From Nocardioides pelophilus (lineage in GTDB: Bacteria; Actinomycetota; Actinomycetes; Propionibacteriales; Nocardioidaceae): 64,000 nt of DNA. The notes beneath the pieces were generated by a model. The model ran no database searches, had not been told where the DNA came from, and saw only the letters and a program-made list of their open reading frames with translations. Location: the NCBI RefSeq assembly GCF_014180685.1, contig NZ_JACEHF010000002.1:1-64000 (forward strand), in the 5' to 3' direction. Positions 8,428-16,339 of the stretch are shown here, piece after piece; position 1 is the stretch's first letter; the number at the start of each line of letters is the position of its first letter. The translations under genes were made by a program, and so were the position numbers.

Positions 8428-9072
8428 GTGACCACCTTGGACGCGCCGACCGAGCTTGCGCGCTTCGGCGACCTCGACATCCGCTGGGACCGGCGCGTGC
8501 TGCGCCCGCGTGCGTGGACGACCGCGCAGAGCCACTGGGCCGCGGCGCTCTCGCCGCACTGCCCGGACGGTCCGATCCTGGAGCTGTGCTGCGGGGCCGG
8601 GCAGATCGGGTTGCTGGCCGCCGTGCTCTCCGGCCGGCCGCTGGTCCAGGTCGACCGGGACCCCGCGGCCACCGCGTTCGCCCGCTCGAACGCCGCGGAC
8701 GCTGGGGTCCCGAGCGACGTCCGCACCGCCGCGCTGGCCGACGCCCTGCAGCCCGAGGAGCTGTTCGGGCTCGTCATCTTCGATCCGCCGTACGTGCCCA
8801 CGGCACGGGTCTCGGAGTTCCCCGAGGATCCCGTGGGGGCGATCGACGGAGGTTTCGACGGCACCGAACAGCTGGTCCTGGGCCTGGGCGTGGCCCTGCG
8901 ACACCTGCACCCCGACGGCCACCTGGTGGTGCAGGCCCGCGACACCGACCAGGCAGAGGTGGTCGGCCGCGTGCTCGACGGCCTCGGCCAGGGTCGGTCG
9001 CCGAGGACGGTCCTGGAGGTGCGGGACTACCAGCCCGGCGGCGTCCTCCTGGACATCGGGCCCGGGGCCTGA
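8428..9072 (+). CDS. Class I SAM-dependent methyltransferase, HemK/PrmC-like
   Basis: 214 residues from GTG 8428, preceded by a short GGGG stretch. Motif I is ILELCCGAGQIGLLAA, motif II ends in QVDRD, and motif IV is VIFDPPYVPT, the (N/D)PPY tetrapeptide of enzymes that methylate amide or exocyclic amino nitrogens. No N-terminal PrmC recognition domain is visible, so the target (glutamine, base or small molecule) is open. The downstream gene starts two bases after its stop, so the two are probably co-transcribed. Confidence 0.75.
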   Translation: MTTLDAPTELARFGDLDIRWDRRVLRPRAWTTAQSHWAAALSPHCPDGPILELCCGAGQIGLLAAVLSGRPLVQVDRDPAATAFARSNAADAGVPSDVRTAALADALQPEELFGLVIFDPPYVPTARVSEFPEDPVGAIDGGFDGTEQLVLGLGVALRHLHPDGHLVVQARDTDQAEVVGRVLDGLGQGRSPRTVLEVRDYQPGGVLLDIGPGA

Positions 9073-9073
9073 C

Positions 9074-10063
9074 GTGGAGCTGCCACAAGCCCGCGGAGCC
9101 CTCAGCGCCACGCTGTCCGACGCGCTTCGCGACGGCACTCCGGACCTGTCGTCGGTCGAGCCCGACGACGAGGAGGACCTGCACCTCAGCCTCTGGATGC
9201 TCTACGAGCTGCACTACCGCGGCTTCGACGGGGTCGACGACGCGCGTGAGTGGGACCCGGACCTGTTGACCGTGCGCGCGCGTCTCGAGGGCCGGTTCGA
9301 GTCCGACCTCCGTGCTGCCTGCCGCCCGATCGTCGAGCTGGCCGACGCCCGGGGGTCGGTGCCCGACCAGCTCGCCGCGATCACGGCCTACGACGTCGGG
9401 GTGTCGCTCCCGAACTTCGTCCAGCGCGAGGCCAGCGCCGACCAGTACCTCGAGTTCCTCGCGCAGCGGAGCCTCTACCACCTCAAGGAGAGCGACCCGG
9501 CCGCCTGGGCGGTCCCGCGGCTCGAGGGGCCGGCGAAGGTCGCGCTCGCCGAGCTCCAGTACGACGAGTACGGCGGCGGTCGGCCCGAGCGACTGCACAG
9601 CCGGCTGTTCGCCGAGGCCATGGAGGCCTGCCGGCTGGACGCGTCGTACGGCGCCTACGTCGACCGGGTGCCGGCGTACACGCTCGCCGTCAACAACGCG
9701 ATGTCCCTCTTCGGCCTGCACCGCCGGCTCAGAGGTGCGGCGATGGGCCACCTGGCGGCGTTCGAGATGACCAGCTCGTTGCCGTGTCGCCGCTACCTGC
9801 AGGGCGCCGAGCGGCTGGGACTCGGGGAGCCGGTCGGGCACTACTTCGACGAGCACGTCGAGGCGGATGCGGTGCACGAGCACCTGGCCGCGCGCGGGAT
9901 CTGCGGAGCGTTGGTGGAGGCAGAGCCGCAGCTCCGGCCGGACGTCCTCTTCGGCGCCGCGGCGTGCGTGCACCTCGACGCCGTCGCTGCCCAGCAGATG
10001 CTGGACGCCTGGGCCGACGGCCGGTCCGCGCTGCGCGTGGTGCGGGACAGGGAGGTCGCGTGA
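9074..10063 (+). CDS. Iron-containing redox enzyme, heme-oxygenase-like diiron fold
   Basis: 329 residues from GTG 9074, directly after the methyltransferase stop. The protein is helical and has a spread of Glu/His residues: LYELHYRGFDG, then LAELQYDEYGGG, and HYFDEHVEADAVHEHLA. This is the pattern of the heme-oxygenase-like diiron oxidase/oxygenase superfamily annotated as 'iron-containing redox enzyme'. The stop overlaps the start of a CDGSH iron-sulfur protein. This pairing supports electron delivery to the diiron site. The substrate is unknown. Confidence 0.75.
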   Translation: MELPQARGALSATLSDALRDGTPDLSSVEPDDEEDLHLSLWMLYELHYRGFDGVDDAREWDPDLLTVRARLEGRFESDLRAACRPIVELADARGSVPDQLAAITAYDVGVSLPNFVQREASADQYLEFLAQRSLYHLKESDPAAWAVPRLEGPAKVALAELQYDEYGGGRPERLHSRLFAEAMEACRLDASYGAYVDRVPAYTLAVNNAMSLFGLHRRLRGAAMGHLAAFEMTSSLPCRRYLQGAERLGLGEPVGHYFDEHVEADAVHEHLAARGICGALVEAEPQLRPDVLFGAAACVHLDAVAAQQMLDAWADGRSALRVVRDREVA

Positions 10064-10245
10064 GCGAGTGCCAGGTCACCCTCATTCCCGACGGACCGGC
10101 TCTGATCCGCGGCGCCGACCGGATCCGTGACGCCGACGGCGTCACCCACGAGGCGACCCGCCCGGTCGTCGCGGTCTGCCTCTGCGGGCTGACCCAGCGG
10201 CCGCCCTGGTGCGACGCGACCCACAAGGTCGCCGTCAAGCCTTAG
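10060..10245 (+). CDS. CDGSH-type iron-sulfur protein
   Basis: 61 residues from GTG 10060, overlapping the upstream stop by four bases. The C-terminal half carries C40-L-C42-G-L-T45, then P49-W-C51-D52-A-T-H55. This is the C-x-C-x2-T-x3-P-x-C-D-x-x-H motif, which binds a 2Fe-2S cluster with three Cys and one His. It is probably the redox partner of the diiron-like enzyme encoded just before it. Confidence 0.85.
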   Translation: MSECQVTLIPDGPALIRGADRIRDADGVTHEATRPVVAVCLCGLTQRPPWCDATHKVAVKP

Positions 10246-10260
10246 GGATCTCGCGGGAGC

Positions 10261-10947
10261 TCAGGTGCGCGCCGTCAGGTGCAGGCGACAGGCGCCGGGC
10301 TCGGCGAACGGCAGCAGCTCCACCCCCCGCGGGTCCGCGCCGTACGCCTCCAGTGCGCCCTGGGCCAGCCCGAGATGCACGTTGCACACCACGTCGGGGT
10401 ACTGGTGGGCGGCCTCGAGCAGCGGGCAGCGGGTGAGTCGCACCACCGTGCTGCGGGTGTCGGGCTGGGGCGCGAAGCCGATCTCGTCGAACAGGGAGAC
10501 GACCTCCCGCCGCGCGGCGACCGCGCTGGGCGCCGGACTCGCTCCGCGTTCGCCGGCCAGCTCGCGTCCCCACGCGACGCCGGCCCGGGCGGCGTCGGCT
10601 GCGGGCGATCGGCTGGTGCGGTGGATCGTGGCGGCCAACGCGGAGGCGAGGCCGCCGTACTCGGGGGAGGCGGCGGCGTCGCTGCCGATCGCCTGGTAGA
10701 GCCACGCCGGTCGGCCTCGTCCGCTCGGCTCGGCCGCGTGGCGGCGCGCGAGCCCTTGCTGCACCAGCGCATCGAGGTGCTCGCGCACCGTGTTGGCGTG
10801 CAGCCCGGTCTGGTCGACCAGTGCCGCCAGGGTGATCGGCTCGCTCTGTGCTCGCAGGGTCTCCAGGAGCGCCGCCCGCGATCGCGACAAGGGCGCCCGC
10901 GCGCGGCCGGTGCTGGGCAGGGGACCGAGAGCGTGATTATTTTCCAC
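10261..10947 (-). CDS. Winged-helix regulator with conserved C-terminal cysteines
   Basis: 228 residues from a GTG at 10947. The N-terminal winged helix is clear (RAALLETLRAQSEPITLAALVDQTGLHANTVREHLDALVQQGLARR). The C-terminal domain has three Cys: one in LTRCPLLEAA, one 14 residues later in DVVCNVHLG, and one in GACRLHL. In the related SufR/ArsR-like regulators such Cys ligate an Fe-S cluster. It is divergent from a hemerythrin-DUF2249 protein, and an AT-rich palindrome spans its start. I infer a redox- or NO-sensing repressor of that gene. Confidence 0.75.
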   Translation of the reverse strand: MENNHALGPLPSTGRARAPLSRSRAALLETLRAQSEPITLAALVDQTGLHANTVREHLDALVQQGLARRHAAEPSGRGRPAWLYQAIGSDAAASPEYGGLASALAATIHRTSRSPAADAARAGVAWGRELAGERGASPAPSAVAARREVVSLFDEIGFAPQPDTRSTVVRLTRCPLLEAAHQYPDVVCNVHLGLAQGALEAYGADPRGVELLPFAEPGACRLHLTART

Positions 10948-10971
10948 GGAGTAGAGTGTAGTAAATAATCA
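10934..10971. promoter_or_regulatory. Palindrome TGATTATTT-N20-AAATAATCA in divergent promoter
   Basis: Nine-base perfect arms (10934-10942 and 10963-10971) stand out as AT-rich in a GC-rich setting. The left arm overlaps the first codons of the regulator and the right arm lies about 35 bases before the hemerythrin gene. This is a good operator candidate for the winged-helix regulator. Confidence 0.6.
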
Positions 10972-11005
10972 GTGTTCAGTCGCCGAACGACCGAAGGAGA
11001 CCCCC

Positions 11006-11809
11006 ATGTCCGACCTCCTCATCGCCTCCAGTGAGGCCGACGCACGGGCGGCGGACGCCGTCAGGGAGCACCACGCCGCGATGGCCGGGGAGCTGGCTCT
11101 GCTCGTGGAGAGGCTCGTGGGAGCTGCCACCTCCGGTCACGAGGCGGCTGGGGAGGAGGTGCGCCGCGAGCTGCTCGGGTGGTGTGCCCGAGACCTGCTC
11201 CCGCACGCGCGAGCCGAGGAGCAGGCGATGTATCCCGCCGCCGGCGACACGGTCGAGGGGCGGCTGCTGATCGAGGCGATGCTGGGCGAGCACGAGCTGG
11301 TCGTCAGGCTCATCGACCAGGTCGCCGAAGCCGACGACCTGGTCCGGGCCGCGGCGGCAGCCACGGCGCTGCGCACCGTGTTCGAGTCCCACCTGGCCAA
11401 GGAGAACGACCTGATCCTGCCGGTGCTCGCCACGGCGCCCGGAGTCTCGGTCGCCGAGCTCCTCTCCGGGATGCACGAGCTGCTCGGCGGACATGATGCG
11501 GCGCCGACCGGCTCGGGGTCCGAGGCGGAGGGCGGCTGCGGCGGGCACGCCTGCACCTGCGGAGAGGTCGACGGACCCGACCATCCGGAGCTCGATGCGC
11601 GCGCGATCCCGCACGCCATCCGGCACGCGACGATCTTCGGCGCCCTGGAGTCGCTGGAGCCGGGATCCGGTCTGGTGCTCCTGGCCCCGCACGACCCGCT
11701 GCCCCTGCTGGCGCAGATCGACCAGCGCTGGCCGGGCCGGTTCACGACCGACTACCGCGAGCGCGGCCCCGAGACGTGGAAGCTCGCCCTGGTGCGGGGC
11801 GACGCCTGA
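11006..11809 (+). CDS. Hemerythrin-domain protein with C-terminal DUF2249
   Basis: 267 residues from ATG 11006 with AAGGAGAC ahead of it. The N-terminal hemerythrin-like four-helix domain (about residues 10-150) has EHHAAM near residue 21, H67 and E71 in LLPHARAEEQAMYP, a GEHE segment and ESHLAKEND, the His/Glu set for a diiron site. A Gly/Cys-rich linker (GGCGGHACTCGE) leads to a DUF2249 domain (residues about 190-267, LDARAIPHAIRHATIFGALESL). Such fusions are linked to NO or oxidative damage of iron centres. Control by the divergent Cys-rich regulator is likely. Confidence 0.85.
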   Translation: MSDLLIASSEADARAADAVREHHAAMAGELALLVERLVGAATSGHEAAGEEVRRELLGWCARDLLPHARAEEQAMYPAAGDTVEGRLLIEAMLGEHELVVRLIDQVAEADDLVRAAAAATALRTVFESHLAKENDLILPVLATAPGVSVAELLSGMHELLGGHDAAPTGSGSEAEGGCGGHACTCGEVDGPDHPELDARAIPHAIRHATIFGALESLEPGSGLVLLAPHDPLPLLAQIDQRWPGRFTTDYRERGPETWKLALVRGDA

Positions 11810-11943
11810 TCCGCTCGTCTCAGAGATCACGGAGATCCAACCCACCACCACAGGGAGCGCGCCGCCCCAGAGGCCTGCCGCGCTGGACTGTGACAGTGGT
11901 GGTGTAAAGATGGGTGCGGCACACCTGTCGCGAGAGGAGCACC

Positions 11944-13095
11944 ATGCGTCGCACCATCTTCACCGAGGAGCACGAGGACTTCCGCAGGACCATGCGGTCG
12001 TTCATCGAGTCCGAGGTCGTTCCGCACTACCAGGAGTGGTACGACGCCGGCCTGGTCGACCGCTCCCTCTACACCAAGATCGGAGAGCTCGGCGTACTCG
12101 GCATCGAGGTCCCCGAGGAGTACGGCGGCGCCGGGATCCACTCCTTCAAGTTCGCCGCGATCCTGACCGAGGAGACCGCCCGGGCGGGCGTGCACCTCGG
12201 AGGCATCGGCGTCCACCTCGAGCTCTGCCTGCCCTACCTGCAGAAGCTCGCCACTCCCGAGCAGATGGAGCGATGGATGCCCGGCTTCATCTCCGGTGAG
12301 GAGATGTGGGCGATCGCGATGACCGAGCCGGGCACAGGCTCGGACCTGGCGGGCATGCAGACCACGGCGAAGCGGGACGGCGACAGCTACGTCCTCAACG
12401 GTGCGAAGACGTTCATCACCGGTGGCGTCCTGGCGGACCGGGTGATCGTGTGTGCGCGGACCTCGCCGCCGCTGGAGAACAACCGTCGGTTCGGCATCTC
12501 GCTGTTCGCGGTGGACACGAAGTCGCCCGGCTACGAGGTGGGGCGCAAGCTCGACAAGATCGGTCTGAAGACCTCCGACACCGCTGAGCTCTCCTTCACC
12601 GACGTCCGGGTGCCGGCCGCGGACCTGCTGGGGGAGGAGAACGAGGGCTTCTCCTACCTCGGCCAGAACCTGCCGCAGGAGCGTCTCGGCATCGCGGTCA
12701 GCGGCTACGCCCAGGCCAAGGCGGCGATCCGGTTCACGAAGGCGTACGTCGAGGAGCGGAAGGTCTTCGGCAACACGGTCGCCTCGTTCCAGAACACCAA
12801 GTTCGAGCTGGCCGCCTGCCAGACCGAGGTGGACGCCGCCGAGGCGGTGTGCGATCGCGCCATCGAGGCCCACGACGTGGGCGAGCTCTCGGCCGTCGAC
12901 GCCGCCTCTGCCAAGCTCTTCTGCACCGAGGTCGCCGGTCGGGTCATCGACCGATGCCTGCAGCTGCACGGTGGCTACGGCTACATGAACGAGTACCCGA
13001 TCGCGCGTCTGTACGCCGACACCCGCGTGACGCGGATCTACGGCGGCACGTCGGAGGTCATGAAGCTGATCATCGCCAAGAGCATGGGTCTCTGA
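11944..13095 (+). CDS. Acyl-CoA dehydrogenase
   Basis: 383 residues from ATG 11944, preceded by GAGAGGAG. Typical acyl-CoA dehydrogenase blocks are present: IEVPEEYGGAGI in the N-terminal domain, AIAMTEPGTGSDLAGMQTTA (FAD-binding signature), DKIGLKTSDTAELSFTDVRVP, and the C-terminal QLHGGYGYMNEYPIARLYAD with the helical end RIYGGTSEVMKLIIAKSM. The catalytic Glu of the GGTSEVMK segment is at the usual C-terminal place. It introduces a 2,3-double bond into an acyl-CoA with electrons to ETF. Chain length is not determinable. Confidence 0.9.
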   Translation: MRRTIFTEEHEDFRRTMRSFIESEVVPHYQEWYDAGLVDRSLYTKIGELGVLGIEVPEEYGGAGIHSFKFAAILTEETARAGVHLGGIGVHLELCLPYLQKLATPEQMERWMPGFISGEEMWAIAMTEPGTGSDLAGMQTTAKRDGDSYVLNGAKTFITGGVLADRVIVCARTSPPLENNRRFGISLFAVDTKSPGYEVGRKLDKIGLKTSDTAELSFTDVRVPAADLLGEENEGFSYLGQNLPQERLGIAVSGYAQAKAAIRFTKAYVEERKVFGNTVASFQNTKFELAACQTEVDAAEAVCDRAIEAHDVGELSAVDAASAKLFCTEVAGRVIDRCLQLHGGYGYMNEYPIARLYADTRVTRIYGGTSEVMKLIIAKSMGL

Positions 13096-13204
13096 GGTTC
13101 AGGACGCCAGAGACGCGAATACGGCCGTTTGTGCGGATCTGCAGCAATCTGCCACCTTCTGGATTGACCACGTCTGACGGATAGCTTCGCGTAAGCGAAT
13201 CTGT

Positions 13205-13610
13205 ATGTCGTGTCGTTGCTTGCCGTCTCCGAGGCCGCTGAGCGGCTCCGTGTCCCGACGCGGCAAAGCCACGGCAGCCCACGCCGTCGACTCGGCCCAC
13301 GCCCTCGTGTGGGAGCTGCACGCCCACCCGGCGAAGCTCGGCGCCCTGCCCTCAGGCACCGCGACGATCGCGGCGACCGCGACGTTGCTCTCGGTGCACC
13401 CGCGGACGCTGCAACGACAGCTCCGGGCTCGCGACGTCACCTTCACGCAAGTGCCCGACGAAGCCCGACGAGAGCTCGCCGACCAGTACCTCACCACCAC
13501 CGACCTGCCCCTGGGACAGATCGCGGCCTTGATCGGGTTCTCCGAGCAGTCCGCGCTCTGCTACGCCGTCACCGGTGGTTCGGAACCCACCCCCGCCGCG
13601 TGCGTGCGTC
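13205..13610 (+). pseudogene. AraC-family regulator remnant, N-terminally truncated and frameshifted
   Basis: The frame from 13205 contains a recognisable AraC C-terminal DNA-binding part: TATLLSVHPRTLQRQLRARD, then RRELADQYLTTTDLPLGQIA and ALIGFSEQSAL. After that the family sequence continues only in another frame (RRHRWFGTHPRRVR), so one frameshift separates the two pieces near 13560. The sensor domain that normally precedes it is absent: upstream only about 60 residues of low-similarity sequence are open. It is therefore a decaying gene between the acyl-CoA dehydrogenase and the hydrolase. Confidence 0.7.
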
Positions 13611-13745
13611 CGCACCGGCCTCGCCGACGGGCGGCCGGGTGGCGCCGTCCGGTTCGAGCGCCGGGTCGTGAAGCCACAGGCCAGGCGGCCCAACCGTCCT
13701 AGGGTGGGGTCCCGCGATGTCGATGACCCAGGTGGGAGGTTGCCC

Positions 13746-14540
13746 ATGCGCAAGGTCTTCCCCGCCCAGCTGCGCGCGGGCGCAGGCGAGCCCCTGCTGT
13801 TGCTCCACGGCGGCAGCAACCACTGCACCTCCTGGCAGGACGTGATCCCCCTCCTCTCCGACGACTACGACGTCCTGGCGCCATCGTTGGGTGGCCATGC
13901 CGGCGGGGCACCGCTCCCGGACGGTCCCGTGACGATCGAGCGCTACGCCGACTCGGTCGAGGCGGTCATGGACGCCGCGGGCTGGGACACGGCGCACGTC
14001 GCGGGGAACTCGCTCGGCGGTTGGACCGCGATGGAGCTGGGGCGGCGTGGACGGGCGCGCAGCGTGGTCGCGCTCTCCCCGGCCGGCGGATGGCCCGACA
14101 ACGCGGACGACAGGGAGCGGATCCGGCGCCACTGGGCCCGGATCCGACGCCAGATCGAGCTGACCCGCAGGGTGGCGCCACTCGGACTCCGGAACGCCCG
14201 GGTGCGCCGCTACTCCTTCGCCGAGGTCGCGGTTTGGGGGGATCGCATCTCGCCCAAGCACGCGGTCGAGCTGCTCGACATCGCGCTGGCGGCCGACCGG
14301 CGCGTGTCCGAGCTCCTCGACTCACCCGTTCAGCGCTATGCCGACACCGGCGTGCCCACCCTGATTTCCTGGGCCGAGCACGACCGGTTCCTGCCGGCGC
14401 CCGGTTTCAGCGACCCGTGGCACGCGGCCGCGCCGCACGCCACGTTCCGGGTCCTCCCTGGCGTCGGTCACGTGCCGATGTACGACGACCCCGAGTTGGT
14501 TGCCGCCACGATCCGCGACTGGATCGGCAGCCCGCGCTAG
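13746..14540 (+). CDS. Alpha/beta hydrolase
   Basis: 264 residues from ATG 13746, with GGGAGG six bases upstream. The oxyanion region is PLLLLHGGSNHCTSW. The nucleophile elbow is HVAGNSLGGWTAM (G-x-S-x-G), the acid lies in LISWAEHDRFLP, and the His is in PGVGHVPMYDD. All catalytic elements are present at normal spacing, with a lid rich in Arg between them. It is a soluble hydrolase of the haloperoxidase/esterase type with unknown substrate. It is the last chromosomal gene before the terminator and element 1. Confidence 0.85.
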   Translation: MRKVFPAQLRAGAGEPLLLLHGGSNHCTSWQDVIPLLSDDYDVLAPSLGGHAGGAPLPDGPVTIERYADSVEAVMDAAGWDTAHVAGNSLGGWTAMELGRRGRARSVVALSPAGGWPDNADDRERIRRHWARIRRQIELTRRVAPLGLRNARVRRYSFAEVAVWGDRISPKHAVELLDIALAADRRVSELLDSPVQRYADTGVPTLISWAEHDRFLPAPGFSDPWHAAAPHATFRVLPGVGHVPMYDDPELVAATIRDWIGSPR

Positions 14541-14555
14541 GCCGCGGTGCAACGA

Positions 14556-14587
14556 CGAAGGCCCCAGCTTGATCGCTGGGGCCTTCG
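14556..14587. terminator. Strong hairpin terminator
   Basis: A perfect 13-base-pair stem (CGAAGGCCCCAGC / GCTGGGGCCTTCG) encloses the loop TTGATC, 15 bases after the hydrolase stop. It is GC-rich and without a clear U tract, as in many actinobacterial terminators. Confidence 0.8.
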
Positions 14588-14634
14588 CCGTGGTGTGGAG
14601 CTTCGGGACGAGCGGTACTGCTCCGGCTGATCTC

Positions 14635-14646
14635 AGATGTCGTAGT
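14635..14646. repeat. Attachment core, left copy (AGATGTCGTAGT)
   Basis: Identical to 36007-36018. In both places the next arm-type site CTGACCTGC begins exactly 30 bases after the core start. To its left lies chromosome, to its right the 3' end of the integrase gene. Confidence 0.7.
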
Positions 14647-14664
14647 AGTGAGTACCTCAGCGCG

Positions 14665-14679
14665 CTGACCTGCGAAAAC
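14665..14679. repeat. Integrase arm-type site, left side
   Basis: CTGACCTGCGAAAAC. Its exact reverse complement is at 35946-35960 and its first ten bases recur inverted at 35982-35991. Arms of opposite orientation on the two sides of a core are typical of attP sites used by lambda-type integrases. Confidence 0.6.
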
Positions 14680-14684
14680 AGGTC

Positions 14685-15850
14685 CTACGAGGGCTCATGG
14701 GGTGCACTCGGTACGCTCAGCATCGCGTCGATGGCCGCCTTCGTGCGCTCGGTCGACGACGGCATCAGATGTGTGTAGGTCCTGAGTGTGCAGCCTGGGT
14801 CCGCGTGGCCGAGGTACTCGCTCAGCGCGAGGATCGACTCGCCCGCATCCAAGAGCGTACTCGCGTAGAAGTGCCGCAGCGCGTGACAGCCGTTCTCGCG
14901 CTTTGCCTCCATGCCCGCCGCTCGGAGCGCTGGATGCCAGATCTTCGGGTTGAAGTAGTTGCGATTGAGCGCGCGCGACTCCCGCGAGTACAGGATCAGG
15001 TCGAAGGTGCGTTCCGGCCCGTCGCTCTTGTCCCAGGGGAGCGTCACCGAGCGCGGCGGGTAACGCGTGACGTGGTCGTTGATGAGCTCGAGCACACGGT
15101 CCGGGAGCGGGACGGTACGGATCTTGCGACCTTTCGGCAGCCCGAACAGTTGGCGATTGCTCCCTAGAAGCTTCACCTGGCGCTTGATCTCGATCTCCCC
15201 GGTGTTGAGGTCGATGTCGTCCAGCGAGAGCCCGAAGATCTCGCCCTGCCTCAGCCCGAGCCCGATGCCTAGGTCGACTACGAGCTGGAACCGATCGGGC
15301 AGCTGCTTACGTACCGCCATGGCTTGCTCGCGCGTCCACGGCTTCAGCTTGCGAGGATCCGACTTCGGCCGCCGTACTGAAGGCGCCTTGCATGGATTCT
15401 TGGGAATCAGGTCATCGTCGACCGCGGCCGTGAACACCGAGGACACGTTGGCGTACACGACCTTCTGATAGTTCCCCGAGAGCCCCGTGATGGTGCGAAG
15501 CCATCCCTGAATCGTGGAGGGCTGAATGTCCGCGAGGTTGCGACTTCCAAGGTGCGGCATGACGTGAAGCCGGAAGCGGAGCTCGACCATCTCGACTGTG
15601 CCCTCTTCGAAGGTCTGCGCCGCCAGCCACTGGGCTGCGTAGTCGTCGAAGCGCACCTTGCCGGCATCGGGATCGACGTAGTGGCCGCGGACGATGTCTG
15701 CGGACACCATGGCGGCGAAGCGGTCCGCCTCCACCTTCCTTCGGAACGCTTTTGCGCGGGCCCGGCCGTCGGTCTCCGCCAGCGGACCCGGTAGGTGACC
15801 GTTCGCTTCCCGTCGGTCGATGTGCGCTCCCTCCGTTCAACCCACGCCAC
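14685..15850 (-). pseudogene. Tyrosine integrase of element 1, one-base frameshift
   Basis: The C-terminal 349 residues are open from 15734 and contain the catalytic set: Arg in LRQGEIFGL, HALRHFYAS (H-x-x-R) and HADPGCTLRTYTHL with the Tyr nucleophile. The first about 25 residues (VAWVERRERTSTDGKRTVTY, then RVRWR) lie in another frame starting at GTG 15850. Compared with the intact paralogue at 36187, one G is missing near 15777: with it the product would read VRWRETDGRARAKAFRRKVEADRF, the same length as the paralogue. The gene start overlaps the excisionase end by 14 bases, as in element 2. It could also be a sequencing error. Confidence 0.8.
14693..14715. repeat. 23-base direct repeat, left copy
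   Basis: Starts GCTCATGGGG and ends GGTACG. It overlaps the last codons of the element 1 integrase and matches 35877-35899 at 22 of 23 bases. Its role is unknown. It could be a further recombinase or excisionase site, since both copies lie inside the element near its ends. Confidence 0.6.
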
Positions 15851-16076
15851 GTTCCACCGCCAGGTGCTCCTGCAACCACGCGCGGACGGTTGCCGGGTCG
15901 TACCGGAGGTGCCGCCCGACCCGGTACGCGTCGGGGCCGCAGCCCTTGTGTCGCCACTGGTAGAGGGTGGCGACCGGGATGCCGAGGAACTCGGCCACCT
16001 CGTCGGCGGAGAGAAGCCGCTCCATCTTCTGCCTCGCCCCGGGCCCGCTGCCTTTCGCACTAGAGACCTGGGACAT
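15837..16076 (-). CDS. Excisionase / AlpA-like helix-turn-helix protein (element 1)
   Basis: 79 residues. The core ERLLSADEVAEFLGIPVATL, followed by YQWRHKGCGPDAYRVGRHLR, is a MerR-type winged helix used by Xis/AlpA proteins. An internal start at the Met of MERLLS is possible. It overlaps the integrase start and is closely similar to the element 2 copy at 37412-37651. It probably directs excision and may regulate the integrase. Confidence 0.85.
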   Translation of the reverse strand: MSQVSSAKGSGPGARQKMERLLSADEVAEFLGIPVATLYQWRHKGCGPDAYRVGRHLRYDPATVRAWLQEHLAVERGVG

Positions 16077-16339
16077 CTGAGTGCGCTCCCTTCGCTGGGG
16101 GACGGTGGATGAGGGCGGCGTGGAGGTCTGCCCGGCTCGTGCCCGCCGATGAGAAGGTGGGCTCCTCCGGGGGGCGCAGGTGCTCGCGTGCGGTCCGGAT
16201 GACCTCGAGATCAGCTGCGCGTGCGACGGGCACGAACCGTTCGCGGACCGGGTGGACCAAGCGTCCGTCGCCGCTTACGAGCCGAGGGACGGTCACGCGC
16301 TGAACGCATGCTCCTCGCTCGACTCCGGATTCGAGGATG
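16060..16339 (-). pseudogene. C-terminal remnant of the 436-residue backbone protein
   Basis: The minus-strand frame ends in about 92 residues (ILESGVERGACVQRVTVPRL onward to the stop) that align almost residue for residue with the end of the protein encoded at 37635-38945 in element 2. The similarity stops abruptly at about 16339, where relaxase sequence on the other strand begins. The remnant keeps the same 17-base overlap with the excisionase start as in element 2. It marks the left side of a large internal deletion. Confidence 0.8.
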
